A stretch of 64,000 nt of DNA. It comes from Noviluteimonas caseinilytica. Lineage in GTDB: Bacteria > Pseudomonadota > Gammaproteobacteria > Xanthomonadales > Xanthomonadaceae. Position 1 is the first letter of the stretch. Each line of letters starts with the position of its first letter. Below the pieces are notes generated by a model. That model ran no database searches, was not told where the DNA came from, and worked only from the letters and a program-made list of their open reading frames with translations. The stretch spans positions 2,976,001-3,040,000 of the forward strand of contig NZ_AP024545.1 in assembly GCF_018406605.1 (NCBI RefSeq). Direction: 5' to 3'. The position numbers were made by a program, and so were the translations under genes. Of this stretch, positions 1 through 13,408 are shown in pieces.

Positions 1-7
1 CATGGCC

Positions 8-483
8 TCAGCCCTCGTAACGGACCGCGACGATCTCGAACTCGCGCTGCCCCGCGGGCGCGTCGATGGTGATCACGTCGCCCTCGTGCTTGCCGATCAG
101 CGCACGCGCCACCGGCGAGGAAATCGCGATCAGGCCCTGCTTGATGTCGGCTTCCAGGTCCCCGACGATCTGGTAGCGCTTTTCTTCGCCGCTGTCGGCG
201 TCGGCCAGTTCCACTGTCGCGCCGAACACGATGCGCGAGCCGGCGTTGAGCGAGGCCACGTCGATCACCTGCGCGTGCGAGAGCTCCGCTTCCAGCTGCT
301 TGATGCGGCCTTCGATGAAGCCCTGCTGCTCGCGCGCGGCGTGGTACTCGGCGTTTTCCTTGAGATCGCCGTGCGCGCGCGCTTCGGCGATCGCGTGGAT
401 CACCGCCGGGCGCTTCACCGACTTCAGTTCTTCCAGCTCCGCGCGCAGGCGCTGTGCGCCCTGGACGGTCAACGGTGCACGGC

Positions 484-487
<4 letters not shown>
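8..487 (-). CDS. greA: Transcription elongation factor GreA
   Basis: The 159-residue product has the usual GreA length and layout. An N-terminal antiparallel coiled coil (residues about 1-75, with the conserved run GDLKENAEYHAAREQ) reaches into the RNA polymerase secondary channel to stimulate cleavage of backtracked RNA. A C-terminal FKBP-like domain follows. The ATG start overlaps the carB stop by four bases (ATGA), so the two are translationally coupled in the carA-carB-greA order typical of Xanthomonadaceae. Much longer in-frame reading upstream is only the antisense-frame extension inside carB. The identification rests on the coiled-coil motif and length. Confidence 0.96.
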
Positions 488-3729
<3,242 letters not shown>

Positions 3730-3741
3730 TGCGTCCTCGAC

Positions 3742-4167
3742 TCAGTACAAACGATCCAGCCACCGCTCGCGCGGCAGCCAGGTGATCTTGTTCGCATCGG
3801 TGGCCTGCACCTGGCCGGCGTCGATGGCGGCGCGCACGCGCGCCTGCATCTCGTTCCAGCTGGGGGCCGTCGCGCCGATCTGCGCGCCGATGCGGTTGTT
3901 GTGGGCGTCCATCGCGCGCATGTCGCTGCCCTGGCCGTCGCGTTCCATCACGTGCGTGACGAGCGCGACGAGGCGCGGCGACGTCGTGTACGCGACGGTC
4001 GCGCTGGCCAGCGTGTGGCGATACGCATCCGCGGGCCCGTTGCGCCCGCCTGGCAGGTTCGCGCTGAACCAGTGCGCGTACACCGTGCCGAGCACGAACG
4101 TCGGATAGGCCGCGAGCACCAGGAACGTGGCGGCGAACAATTTCAGTTTGCGCGAAGTCTTGGACAT
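3742..4167 (-). CDS. Hypothetical protein with RH...DAHNN motif (DUF6973-like)
   Basis: This 141-residue protein starts with a short basic segment and one hydrophobic helix (LKLFAATFLVLAAYPTFVLG, about residues 8-27), which could be an uncleaved signal anchor. The rest carries ADAYRHTLASA and, further on, AMDAHNNRIGAQIG. Such spaced Arg-His and Asp-x-His-Asn-Asn signatures recall the DUF6973 family; that comparison is from memory and no function is known. The ATG overlaps the stop of the four-helix-bundle gene upstream, and the gene ends 12 bases before carB. It is probably co-transcribed with carAB. Confidence 0.72.
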   Translation of the reverse strand: MSKTSRKLKLFAATFLVLAAYPTFVLGTVYAHWFSANLPGGRNGPADAYRHTLASATVAYTTSPRLVALVTHVMERDGQGSDMRAMDAHNNRIGAQIGATAPSWNEMQARVRAAIDAGQVQATDANKITWLPRERWLDRLY

Positions 4168-4568
4168 CAGCGGGACCGGGGACCGGGGACCAGGGACCGG
4201 GGCTCGAGCTTTTCGATCAGCGCCTGATGGAGACGACGAAGCATCTTGCTGACCGTTTCGCAGCGCTCCAGGGCTTCGCTGATGTCGGGTTCGATGGCGA
4301 ATCCGAGCGCCTTCGACAGCAATGGCTGCGTCTGCAGTTCGGCCGCGGAGCCGCACGCTTGCGAAACGAACCGCGCGTAATCGCGAGTTGTTGCGCGTGC
4401 ATTGCCCTCCGCGATATTCGACGGAATCGAAACCGCGGAACGCTGCATCTGGGACGACAACCCGAATCGCTCGTCGCGCGGAAAGGCCGACGTCAGCGAG
4501 TACACGGACGCAGCGAGGTCCATGGACTTCTGCCAGACATCCAGTTCGCGGAAGTGGCTCGGTGTCAC
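4167..4568 (-). CDS. Four-helix-bundle (S23 / intervening-sequence-type) protein
   Basis: The 133-residue protein carries the hallmarks of the small family first found in 23S rRNA intervening sequences: FRELDVWQKSMDLA near the start, SSQMQRSAVSIPSNIAEGN at about 40-58 and the following alpha-helical DYARFVSQACGSAAELQTQ. Relatives form pentameric four-helix bundles, some linked to nucleic-acid binding, but a molecular role here is unknown. The GTG start is chosen because GGGAGGAG lies just upstream and GTGA overlaps the carA stop. The C-terminus is encoded by the left inverted repeat. Being boxed by perfect inverted repeats inside a biosynthetic operon points to an insertion rather than an ancestral operon gene. 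Confidence 0.85.
   Translation of the reverse strand: MTPSHFRELDVWQKSMDLAASVYSLTSAFPRDERFGLSSQMQRSAVSIPSNIAEGNARATTRDYARFVSQACGSAAELQTQPLLSKALGFAIEPDISEALERCETVSKMLRRLHQALIEKLEPRSLVPGPRSR
4171..4202. repeat. Left 32-bp inverted repeat of the cassette
   Basis: The sequence consists of repeated GGGACCG(GG) units and is the exact reverse complement of 4578-4609. It encodes the C-terminal SLVPGPRSR of the four-helix-bundle protein. Confidence 0.9.
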
Positions 4569-5734
4569 GCCGCTCCTCCCCGGTCCCTGGTCCCCGGTCC
4601 CCGGTCCCGCATCGCGTCGATGAACTTGTCGAACAAGGGCGCAACGTCGTGCGGGCCGGGGCTGGCTTCCGGGTGGCCCTGGAAGGAGAACGCCGGTGCA
4701 TCCGTGAGTGCGATGCCCTGGTTGGAACCATCGAACAACGACCGGTGCGTCACGCGCGCGTTCGCCGGCAGCGATGCCTCGTCGACCGCGAAGCCGTGGT
4801 TCTGCGAGGTGATCATCACGCGACCGGTATCGAGGTCGATCACCGGGTGGTTGGCGCCGTGGTGGCCGAACTTCATCTTGCTGGTGGTCGCGCCGATCGC
4901 CAGGCCGAGCAGTTGGTGGCCGAGGCAGATGCCGTAGGTCGGGACTTTCTTGTCTACGAAGGTGCGGATGGCGGCGATCGCGTAATCGCACGGCGCCGGA
5001 TCGCCCGGGCCGTTCGACAGGAACACGCCGTCCGGCTGCATCGCGAGCACCTGGTCGGCCGGGGTTTGCGCCGGCACCACCGTGACGTCGCAGCCGCGCT
5101 CGGCCAGCATGCGCAGGATGTTCTGCTTCACGCCGAAGTCGTAGGCGACCACTTTGTATTTCGCCGGCGTGGAGGCGAACAGGTTGGAATCGAGGTCGAG
5201 CTGGCCTTCGCGCCACGAATAGGCGTCGCGCGTGGTCACGTCCTTCGCCAGGTCCATGCCTTTCAGGCCGGGGAACTTGCGCGCGGCTTCCAGCGCCTTC
5301 TCGACATCCAGCACGTCATCGGCCGAGGCCGCGGCCAGCAGCGCGCCGTTCTGCGCGCCGCCGTCGCGCAGCAGGCGCGTGAGCTTGCGGGTGTCGATGT
5401 CAGCGATGGCGACCACGCCGCGCTGGCGCATCCACTCCGGCAAGGCCTGCTGGTTGCGCCAGTTGCTCGGGCGGCGCGGCACGTCGCGCACGATGAGGCC
5501 CGCGGCCCACACCTGGCGGGCTTCGTCGTCCTGCGGCGTGCAACCGGTGTTGCCGATGTGCGGATAGGTCAGCGTGACGAGCTGGCGGGCGTAGGAGGGA
5601 TCCGTGAGGATTTCCTGGTAGCCGGTCATCGCGGTGTTGAACACCACTTCGCCGACCGACAGGCCGGGCGCGCCGACGGAAACGCCCTCGAAGATCGTTC
5701 CGTCTTCGAGCGCGAGGATGGCAGGTAGGGTCAC
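4565..5734 (-). CDS. carA: Carbamoyl-phosphate synthase small subunit (glutaminase)
   Basis: The 389-residue subunit hydrolyses glutamine and passes ammonia to CarB. The N-terminal domain opens with PAILALEDGTIFEGVSVGA. The class I amidotransferase domain shows the nucleophile in YGICLGHQLLG and the His-Glu pair in HPEASPGPHD. The start is a GTG preceded by AAGG, because the reading frame upstream has no family resemblance. After FDKFIDAM the frame runs into the 32-bp inverted repeat and ends with a short Arg/Gly-rich tail not normally part of CarA, so the insertion has probably replaced the native terminus. Confidence 0.96.
   Translation of the reverse strand: MTLPAILALEDGTIFEGVSVGAPGLSVGEVVFNTAMTGYQEILTDPSYARQLVTLTYPHIGNTGCTPQDDEARQVWAAGLIVRDVPRRPSNWRNQQALPEWMRQRGVVAIADIDTRKLTRLLRDGGAQNGALLAAASADDVLDVEKALEAARKFPGLKGMDLAKDVTTRDAYSWREGQLDLDSNLFASTPAKYKVVAYDFGVKQNILRMLAERGCDVTVVPAQTPADQVLAMQPDGVFLSNGPGDPAPCDYAIAAIRTFVDKKVPTYGICLGHQLLGLAIGATTSKMKFGHHGANHPVIDLDTGRVMITSQNHGFAVDEASLPANARVTHRSLFDGSNQGIALTDAPAFSFQGHPEASPGPHDVAPLFDKFIDAMRDRGPGTRDRGGAA
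4578..4609. repeat. Right 32-bp inverted repeat of the cassette
   Basis: Exact reverse complement of 4171-4202. Read on the minus strand it forms the 3' end of carA and encodes the atypical tail DRGPGTRDRGG, then leads directly into the ribosome-binding site of the four-helix-bundle gene. Confidence 0.9.
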
Positions 5735-5749
5735 GGGCTTCGCCTTGAT

Positions 5750-5763
5750 GGGGGAGTGCCCCC
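5750..5763 (-). promoter_or_regulatory. G5/C5 hairpin just upstream of the carA start
   Basis: Five G and five C residues flank a four-base loop, forming a compact stem that ends 15 bases before the carA GTG. It could mask the translation start or act in attenuation. No uridine tract follows, so it is not a plain terminator. Confidence 0.35.
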
Positions 5764-5871
5764 TGGCTGCACCCCGGATCGCGCGACGTTGGCGCACGAA
5801 AATCGCAGGTTGCAGCAAAGCACGGACTCGGGATCTTTCCGGTCCGGCTGGCAGTGGGCGGGCGAGCCGGA

Positions 5872-5900
5872 ATTGTACGGGCGTCGCCCGGAAATACCAA
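5872..5900 (-). promoter_or_regulatory. Sigma-70-like promoter of carAB
   Basis: On the minus strand TTGGTA (-35) and TACAAT (-10) are separated by exactly 17 bases, the spacer itself being a GGGCG-ACGCCC palindrome. Transcription from here would give a leader of about 130 bases before carA, long enough for pyrimidine- or arginine-responsive control. This is a pattern match only. Confidence 0.6.
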
Positions 5901-5975
5901 CGATTTCTTTGCGTTATCGCCTGCCCGGCCCCGCCCCGCCCCGCACGAGGCGTGAGGCTTGCTGCCCCCGATGGG

Positions 5976-6692
5976 TTATCCCAGCGCGTCGGCGATGCGG
6001 TAGCGGCCGGCCGGCTGGCGCGCGAGCCAGGCGGCGGCATGCAGCGCGCCGCGGGCGAAGATGTCGCGGTCGGTGGCGCGATGGATCAGTTCGATGCGCT
6101 CGCCGAGGGTGGCGAACTGCACGGTGTGCTCGCCCACGATGTCGCCCGCGCGCAGCGATGCATACCGCGGCGTCGCCCCGCCCCGCGTGGCGGCTTCGCC
6201 CAGCGTGAGCGCGGTGCCGGACGGTGCGTCGAGCTTGCGCACGTGGTGCTGCTCGACGATGTCGCAGTCCCAGCCCGGCAGTGCACGCGCCGCGCGTTCG
6301 ACCATGTCCACGAGCACGGCCACGCCGAGGCTGAAGTTGGTGGCCCACAACACGGGGATGCGCGTGGCCGCCGCATCGAGCGCGGCCTGCTGCGCATCGG
6401 ACAGGCCCGTCGTGCCGGTGACCAGCGGTCGGCCGTGTTCGACGCAATGCGCGAGCAATGCATCGAAGGCTTCCGGCAGGCTGAAGTCGATGACCACGTC
6501 GCTGTCGGGCGTGCCGCCCAGTTCGCCGGCGGCGAATTGCGAGACGCCGTCGATGACGCGCTGCCCGACCTTGCGCGACACCGCACCGACGACCTGCAAG
6601 TCTTCACGCGACGACGACAAGCGCAGCAGTGCCTGGCCCATGCGGCCATTCGCGCCATGGAGCAACACGCGCAGGGGTGTGTTCGTTTGCAT
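5976..6692 (-). CDS. dapB: 4-hydroxy-tetrahydrodipicolinate reductase
   Basis: DapB reduces the dihydrodipicolinate precursor in diaminopimelate/lysine synthesis using NAD(P)H. The product (238 residues from the chosen ATG) has the N-terminal nucleotide-binding loop GANGRMGQALL and the catalytic/substrate segment EQHHVRKLDAPSGTAL, with VTGTTGLS between them. A GTG eight codons upstream is an alternative start; the ATG is preferred because the Rossmann strand then begins within ten residues, but neither has a good ribosome-binding site. It precedes carA in the same direction, as in other Xanthomonadaceae. Confidence 0.95.
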   Translation of the reverse strand: MQTNTPLRVLLHGANGRMGQALLRLSSSREDLQVVGAVSRKVGQRVIDGVSQFAAGELGGTPDSDVVIDFSLPEAFDALLAHCVEHGRPLVTGTTGLSDAQQAALDAAATRIPVLWATNFSLGVAVLVDMVERAARALPGWDCDIVEQHHVRKLDAPSGTALTLGEAATRGGATPRYASLRAGDIVGEHTVQFATLGERIELIHRATDRDIFARGALHAAAWLARQPAGRYRIADALG

Positions 6693-6944
6693 GGACGCGA
6701 GGCTAACGGACTTCACGCGTGCGCGCCATTCATGGATGTGTCGAAGATTTCACGCGAACAGCTCGACCGTTGCTCGCACGGCGTCCTCCACTGGTCGCCC
6801 CGTGACCCGTGTTGACCGGTCTGTCACGCATTTCACGGTCTGCTGTTCGAAGACGACCGAACGGGGGGACGGTGCGCATCGCGCGCACGTGGCTGCCGAA
6901 CGGTGCTTCGACGAAATTCCGCCGTTCTGCAGGAGCCCCTCCCC

Positions 6945-8486
6945 ATGATTTCGCTTTCCCGCCGCAAGTTCGTCCAGGGTGCGGCCGCCATGCCGCTGGC
7001 GCTGTGGCTTTCACGCAATGCATTCGCGCAATCGGCGCCCATCGTCCGCTACGACATCGCCACGCCGCAGGGCGCGGACATGCTGGCGACCTACGCCAAT
7101 GCGATCCGCCTGATGCAGTCGCGCCCGGAGAACGATCCGCGCAGCTGGCTGTGGCAGTGGTACACGCACTTCGTCAACGGTGCGACCACCAAGGCCGCGG
7201 AAGTCACCCGCATCTTCGGCACGACCGTCACGCCGGAGAGCACGCTGGCCAACGACATGTGGAATACGTGCCAGTCCCATGCGGGGCAGAACACGAACCA
7301 CTTCCTGCCGTGGCACCGCATGTTCACGTTCTTCTTCGAACAGATCGTGCGCGAGGTCAGCGGTCGCGCGGACTTCTCGCTGCCTTACTGGGATTACACC
7401 TCCAGCGATCCCCTCAAGCGCGGCATCCTGCCGATCCAGTTCCGCTCGCCGAACGATCCGGTGTTCAACGTGCTGTATCGCCCCGAGCGCCTGGCGCTGG
7501 CGAACGGCGGACAACGCATCGACAAGAACCAGCCGACCGACCAGATGGACATCACGTCCACGATGGCGACGACCAACTACAGCGTCGTCGGCGACGTGCA
7601 GGGCTTCTGCCGCGCGGTCGACTCGGGCATCCACGGTCGCATCCACGTGCTGGTCGGCAACACCAAGGGCATGGGCGCGGTGCCGTACGCGGCGCGCGAT
7701 CCGTTGTTCTGGGTGCACCACTCCAACATCGACCGCCTGTGGGCGAGCTGGAACGCGAACTTCGGTGGCGTGAACCCGGCGACGGCCTCGTGGGCGACGA
7801 AGGTGTTCACCTTCGCCGACCGCACCGGCCAGCGCGTGAGCGGCAAGCTGAAGGACTTCTTCGACATCGCGCCGCTCGGGTTCTCGTACGACAACCTGAT
7901 CTTCCCGCCGCCGCCCCCGCCGCCCCCGCCGCAGCAGCCGCCGCCGTCCGGCAGCGGCACGACCACGACGCCGAAGACCAAGGGCCACAAGCTCGTGGTG
8001 GGCAGCACCGTCGATCGCATCGCCGCGTCCACCGGCATGGCCGACCTGGGCGCCACCGCGACCAACGTGACCGTGCGTCCGATCTCCGCCGCCAAGGCCG
8101 CCACCAGCAACGTGCTGGGCCTGGCCGCGGAAACCTCGCCGCTGCGCAGCTACCTGGTGCTGAAGAACCTGCACACCTGGAAGCAGCCGGAAGTGCTGTA
8201 CCACGTGTACCTCACGCCGTCCCGCGGCGGTGGCCTCAACAAGAACAACTACGTGGGCGCGATCAACTTCTTCGACGCCGAATTCCACGACCACGGCGGC
8301 GGCAGCAAGCTGGACGCAGCGCTGGGCGAGAACTTCTTCAGCTTCGATGTGACCGACCTGCTGCGTCGCTACGAACGCAGCGGCGCGGTCAGCCGCGATG
8401 CGCTGCAAGTCACGTTCGTGCCGGGCGGGAAGGCTCGCGCGGATGCAGGCGCGATGGTCGCGACCGTGGAAATCGTGCGGCAGTAA
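6945..8486 (+). CDS. Tat-exported tyrosinase / polyphenol oxidase (first tandem copy)
   Basis: This 513-residue type-3 copper oxidase is predicted to oxidise phenols or catechols to quinones outside the cytoplasm. A twin-arginine signal (SRRKFVQG then a hydrophobic stretch ending AFA) occupies about residues 4-25. Copper A is suggested by YTHFVNG, CQSHAGQ and LPWHRMF, copper B by SGIHGRIHVLVG and DPLFWVHHSNID. After a run of nine prolines (about residue 325) comes a C-terminal domain with AEFHDHGGGSKLD, reminiscent of the plant polyphenol-oxidase tail that shields the active site. AGGAG nine bases before the ATG fixes the start. It is the paralogue of the next gene. Confidence 0.9.
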   Translation: MISLSRRKFVQGAAAMPLALWLSRNAFAQSAPIVRYDIATPQGADMLATYANAIRLMQSRPENDPRSWLWQWYTHFVNGATTKAAEVTRIFGTTVTPESTLANDMWNTCQSHAGQNTNHFLPWHRMFTFFFEQIVREVSGRADFSLPYWDYTSSDPLKRGILPIQFRSPNDPVFNVLYRPERLALANGGQRIDKNQPTDQMDITSTMATTNYSVVGDVQGFCRAVDSGIHGRIHVLVGNTKGMGAVPYAARDPLFWVHHSNIDRLWASWNANFGGVNPATASWATKVFTFADRTGQRVSGKLKDFFDIAPLGFSYDNLIFPPPPPPPPPQQPPPSGSGTTTTPKTKGHKLVVGSTVDRIAASTGMADLGATATNVTVRPISAAKAATSNVLGLAAETSPLRSYLVLKNLHTWKQPEVLYHVYLTPSRGGGLNKNNYVGAINFFDAEFHDHGGGSKLDAALGENFFSFDVTDLLRRYERSGAVSRDALQVTFVPGGKARADAGAMVATVEIVRQ

Positions 8487-8496
8487 GACCGCATGT

Positions 8497-8522
8497 GTCG
8501 CGCGCCCCGCGGGGCGCGCGAC
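8497..8522. terminator. Perfect 26-bp GC palindrome between the tyrosinase genes
   Basis: The 26 bases are exactly self-complementary and would form a very strong stem ten bases after the first tyrosinase stop. There is no T-tract, so it may reduce read-through or protect a transcript end rather than terminate fully. Confidence 0.5.
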
Positions 8523-8634
8523 GGGAGCGCAGGGAGGCGCATGAACGACTCGTTCACTCGCATTGACTCTGCCATCACCGGGGGCACCCGAAGGTGCGGC
8601 CCATTGATTCGCACAACGCGATGAAGGAGTGGTC

Positions 8635-10137
8635 GTGACCAGCTTTTCCCGCCGTACGTTCCTGCAAGGCCTCGCGGCCGCGCCCATCGCGCTTGGCGCT
8701 TCGGGCTCCGTGTTCGCTGCGACCACGCCGGTCCGCTACGACATCGCCACCGCCGACGGTGCGCGCATGCTCGAGATCTACGCCAACGCCGTGCGCGCGA
8801 TGCAGGGCATGGGCCCCGACAATCCCCTGAGCTGGTCGTGGCAGTGGTACACGCACTTCGTCAACGGCGCGACCAACAAGGCCGCCGAACTCACGCGCAT
8901 CTTCGGCGACACACCGACGCCGATGCGCACGCTGGCCGAGGAAGTCTGGAACACGTGCCAGTCGCACTCCGGGCAGAACGCCAGCTACTTCCTGCCGTGG
9001 CACCGCTTCTACGTGTGGACGATGGAACGCATCGTGCGCCAGGTGAGCGGGCATCCGGAATTCACGATGCCCTACTGGGATTACTGCTCCGCCGATCCCG
9101 CGCGCCGCGGCGTGCTGCCGGAACAGTTCCGCCTGCCGAACGACCCGGTGTACGACTGCCTGTATCGCGCCAATCGCACCACGCTCGCCAATTCCGGCCA
9201 GCCGATCCAGCTGAACCAGCCGGGCGATGCGATGGACATCAACGACATCATGGCGAAGACGGCCTACAACACCGTCGGCTCGGTGACGGGCTTCTGCCGC
9301 GCGATCGACTCGGGCATCCACGGCCGCATCCACACGCTGGTCGGCAACGGCCGCGGCATGGGCGCGGTGCCGTACGCGGGCAACGATCCGTTGTTCTGCG
9401 TGCACCACGCCAACATCGACCGCATCTGGGCCAGCTGGAACAAGAACGGCAACAAGAACCCGACCGATCCGATCGCCTACCCGTGGATCACCACGTCGTT
9501 CGCGATGGCCGACGCCAACGGCGCGCGCATCTCGCGCCAGGTCAAGAATCTCTACAGCGCATTGCAGCTGGGATACGACTATGACCGCTTCGTGCCGAAG
9601 CCGCCGGTGACCACCACCACGCCGCCGCCCACCACCACGCTGGCCGCCAAGTCCGCGGCCGCGACCGCCACGCGCATCGCCGCCGCGCAGACCGAAGCCG
9701 ACCTCGGCGCCACGCCCACCAAGGTGCGCATGCTGCGCATCAGCGGCACGCGCAAGACGGACGTGCTGGGCCTGGACACCGACAACCGCCGCGCATTGCT
9801 CGTGCTGCGCAAGCTGCACACCTGGAAGCAGCCGGAAGTGCTGTACCACGTGTACATCACCGCGCGCCCCACCGATCCGGTGGACAACGCGCACTACGTC
9901 GGCGCGATCAACTTCTTCGACGCCGAGTTCCACGACCACGGCGGCGGCAGCAAGCTCGATGAAGCGTTGGGCGAGAATTTCTTCAGCTTCGACGTCACCG
10001 CGCTGTTGAACACGATCGCGAAGAAGCCCCACGGCGTGGCCGCGGGGAGCGAGTTGTACGTGACTTTCGTGCCGGGCGGACGCCCGGTGTCGGGTGCGAA
10101 CCCGATGGTCGCTTCGATCGAACTGGTGCGGCAGTAA
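8635..10137 (+). CDS. Tat-exported tyrosinase / polyphenol oxidase (second tandem copy)
   Basis: The 500-residue product parallels the preceding tyrosinase throughout. It has a Tat signal SRRTFLQG, the copper A elements YTHFVNG, CQSHSGQ and LPWHRFYVW, and copper B elements SGIHGRIHTLVG and DPLFCVHHANID. A Thr/Pro-rich linker (VTTTTPPPTTT) replaces the polyproline run before the same C-terminal AEFHDHGGGSKLD domain. GTG at 8635 is preferred because AAGGAG lies five bases upstream; an in-frame GTG two codons earlier overlaps that site. The pair looks like a tandem duplication with diverged linkers. Substrates cannot be told from sequence. Confidence 0.9.
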   Translation: MTSFSRRTFLQGLAAAPIALGASGSVFAATTPVRYDIATADGARMLEIYANAVRAMQGMGPDNPLSWSWQWYTHFVNGATNKAAELTRIFGDTPTPMRTLAEEVWNTCQSHSGQNASYFLPWHRFYVWTMERIVRQVSGHPEFTMPYWDYCSADPARRGVLPEQFRLPNDPVYDCLYRANRTTLANSGQPIQLNQPGDAMDINDIMAKTAYNTVGSVTGFCRAIDSGIHGRIHTLVGNGRGMGAVPYAGNDPLFCVHHANIDRIWASWNKNGNKNPTDPIAYPWITTSFAMADANGARISRQVKNLYSALQLGYDYDRFVPKPPVTTTTPPPTTTLAAKSAAATATRIAAAQTEADLGATPTKVRMLRISGTRKTDVLGLDTDNRRALLVLRKLHTWKQPEVLYHVYITARPTDPVDNAHYVGAINFFDAEFHDHGGGSKLDEALGENFFSFDVTALLNTIAKKPHGVAAGSELYVTFVPGGRPVSGANPMVASIELVRQ

Positions 10138-10146
10138 CTGCCTGGG

Positions 10147-10170
10147 CCCCTCTCCCGTTCGGGAGAGGGG
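10147..10170. terminator. Bidirectional hairpin between tyrosinase 2 and dnaJ
   Basis: A ten-base-pair stem (CCCCTCTCCC pairing with GGGAGAGGGG) closes a GTTC loop between the two convergent genes. It can serve both strands. Uridine tracts are absent. Confidence 0.65.
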
Positions 10171-11307
10171 TCAACTGATCATTCGGTCCCAGAAGCCCTT
10201 CACCCCGTCGAGGAACGTCGAGGCTTTCGGCGAATGGCGCCGCGCGCCCTCGCCGACGAAGGTGGCTTCGAACTTCTCCAGCAACTCGCGCTGTTCCGGC
10301 GTGAGGTTGACCGGCGTTTCCACCGCGACCTTGCAATACAGGTCGCCCGGCGCGCGGCTGCGCACCGAACGCACGCCGCGATCGCGCAGGCGGAACACCT
10401 TGCCGCTCTGCGTTTCGGCGGGGATGCGCAGTTCGATGTCGCCGCCCAGCGTGGGCACGCGGATCGAATCGCCCAGCGCCGCCTGCGAGATGCGCACCGG
10501 CACTTCGCAATGCAGGTCGTCGCCTTCGCGCTCGAAGATGTCGTGCGGACGCACGCGCACTTCCACGTACAGGTCGCCCGGCGGCGTGCCCGGCGGACCG
10601 GCCTCGCCTTCGCCGGACAAGCGGATGCGGTCGCCGTTGTCGACGCCCGCGGGGATCTTCACCGAGAGCACCTTTTCTTCCTCCAGGCGCCCCTGCCCCA
10701 CGCACGGCTTGCACGGGTTGATGATGACCTTGCCGCGCCCTGCGCAATGCGGGCACGTCTGCTGCATCTGGAAGATGCCGCGCTGCATGCGCACCTGGCC
10801 GCGGCCGTGGCACGTGGTGCAGTTTTCCACCTGGCCGTCGGCCGATCCCGACCCGTTGCAGTGCTGGCACGAGACGAGCGTGGGGACTTCGACGCGCTTC
10901 TCGATGCCCGAGACCGCTTCTTCGAGATCGAGCTCCATCACGTAGCCGATGTCGGCGCCGCGCCGCGGGCCACCGCGCCCGCCGGCCCCGCCGCCGAAGA
11001 TGTTGCCGAAGATGTCCCCGAAGATGTCGCCCATGTCGGCGTAACCGCCCGGGCCACCACCCCCACCGCCGCCCATGCCGTGTTCGAATGCAGCGTGGCC
11101 GTGCTGGTCGTACATGCGGCGCTTGGCCGCGTCCGACAGCACTTCGTAGGCTTCCTTGCATTCCTTGAACGCGGCTTCCGCAGCGTGGTCGCCGGGATTG
11201 CGATCGGGGTGGTGCTTCATCGCGCAGCGGCGATAGGCCTTCTTCAGGTCTTCGTCGCTGGCGTCGCGGGCCACGCCCAGGGTTTCGTAGTAGTCGCGTT
11301 TGCTCAT
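10171..11307 (-). CDS. dnaJ: Chaperone DnaJ (Hsp40)
   Basis: The 378-residue co-chaperone stimulates DnaK ATPase and delivers unfolded substrates. The J domain carries the HPD tripeptide at about 33-35. A Gly-rich linker (GGGGGGGPGG) follows. Four zinc-binding CxxCxGxG repeats are visible: CQHCNGSG, CTTCHGRG, CPHCAGRG and CKPCVGQG, running to about residue 220. The C-terminal substrate domain completes the protein. It lies downstream of dnaK in the hrcA-grpE-dnaK-dnaJ order. Confidence 0.97.
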   Translation of the reverse strand: MSKRDYYETLGVARDASDEDLKKAYRRCAMKHHPDRNPGDHAAEAAFKECKEAYEVLSDAAKRRMYDQHGHAAFEHGMGGGGGGGPGGYADMGDIFGDIFGNIFGGGAGGRGGPRRGADIGYVMELDLEEAVSGIEKRVEVPTLVSCQHCNGSGSADGQVENCTTCHGRGQVRMQRGIFQMQQTCPHCAGRGKVIINPCKPCVGQGRLEEEKVLSVKIPAGVDNGDRIRLSGEGEAGPPGTPPGDLYVEVRVRPHDIFEREGDDLHCEVPVRISQAALGDSIRVPTLGGDIELRIPAETQSGKVFRLRDRGVRSVRSRAPGDLYCKVAVETPVNLTPEQRELLEKFEATFVGEGARRHSPKASTFLDGVKGFWDRMIS

Positions 11308-11346
11308 GGAGCCGGGTTCTTCGAAAAAGTGCGAAAGCTTATACGG

Positions 11347-11398
11347 CGGGGCCCGGGACCGGATCGGCGGATGTCGCCTTTCGCAGACCCGGGCCCCG
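11347..11398. promoter_or_regulatory. Long-loop inverted repeat between dnaK and dnaJ
   Basis: Eleven-base arms (11347-11357 and 11388-11398, CGGGGCCCGGG-type) pair perfectly around a 30-base loop in the 114-base dnaK-dnaJ gap. It has no T-tract and could be an attenuator or processing site that lowers dnaJ relative to dnaK. Confidence 0.4.
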
Positions 11399-11421
11399 TT
11401 TCCGCATGACCGGGACGGCCG

Positions 11422-13341
<1,920 letters not shown>

Positions 13342-13408
13342 GTGTTGCTCCCTCCGGGGATGTCGCTATTCGAAATTGGTTGGCGGGCTGCCCGCCGGAC
13401 TGCACGTG

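Larger units (their letters stand above)
4171..4609. mobile_element. Inverted-repeat-bounded four-helix-bundle cassette in the car operon
   Basis: Two copies of a 32-base GGGACC-rich sequence lie at 4171-4202 and 4578-4609 in exact inverted orientation. They enclose almost all of one small gene (4167-4568). The unit is 439 bp and sits between carA and the next gene of the operon. The outer repeats are read as coding sequence: the left one encodes the last residues of the four-helix-bundle protein and the right one the last residues of CarA. The perfect repeat pair around a single gene suggests a mobile or recently mobile cassette. No transposase is present, so any movement would need another enzyme. 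The mobility is inferred. Confidence 0.6.
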
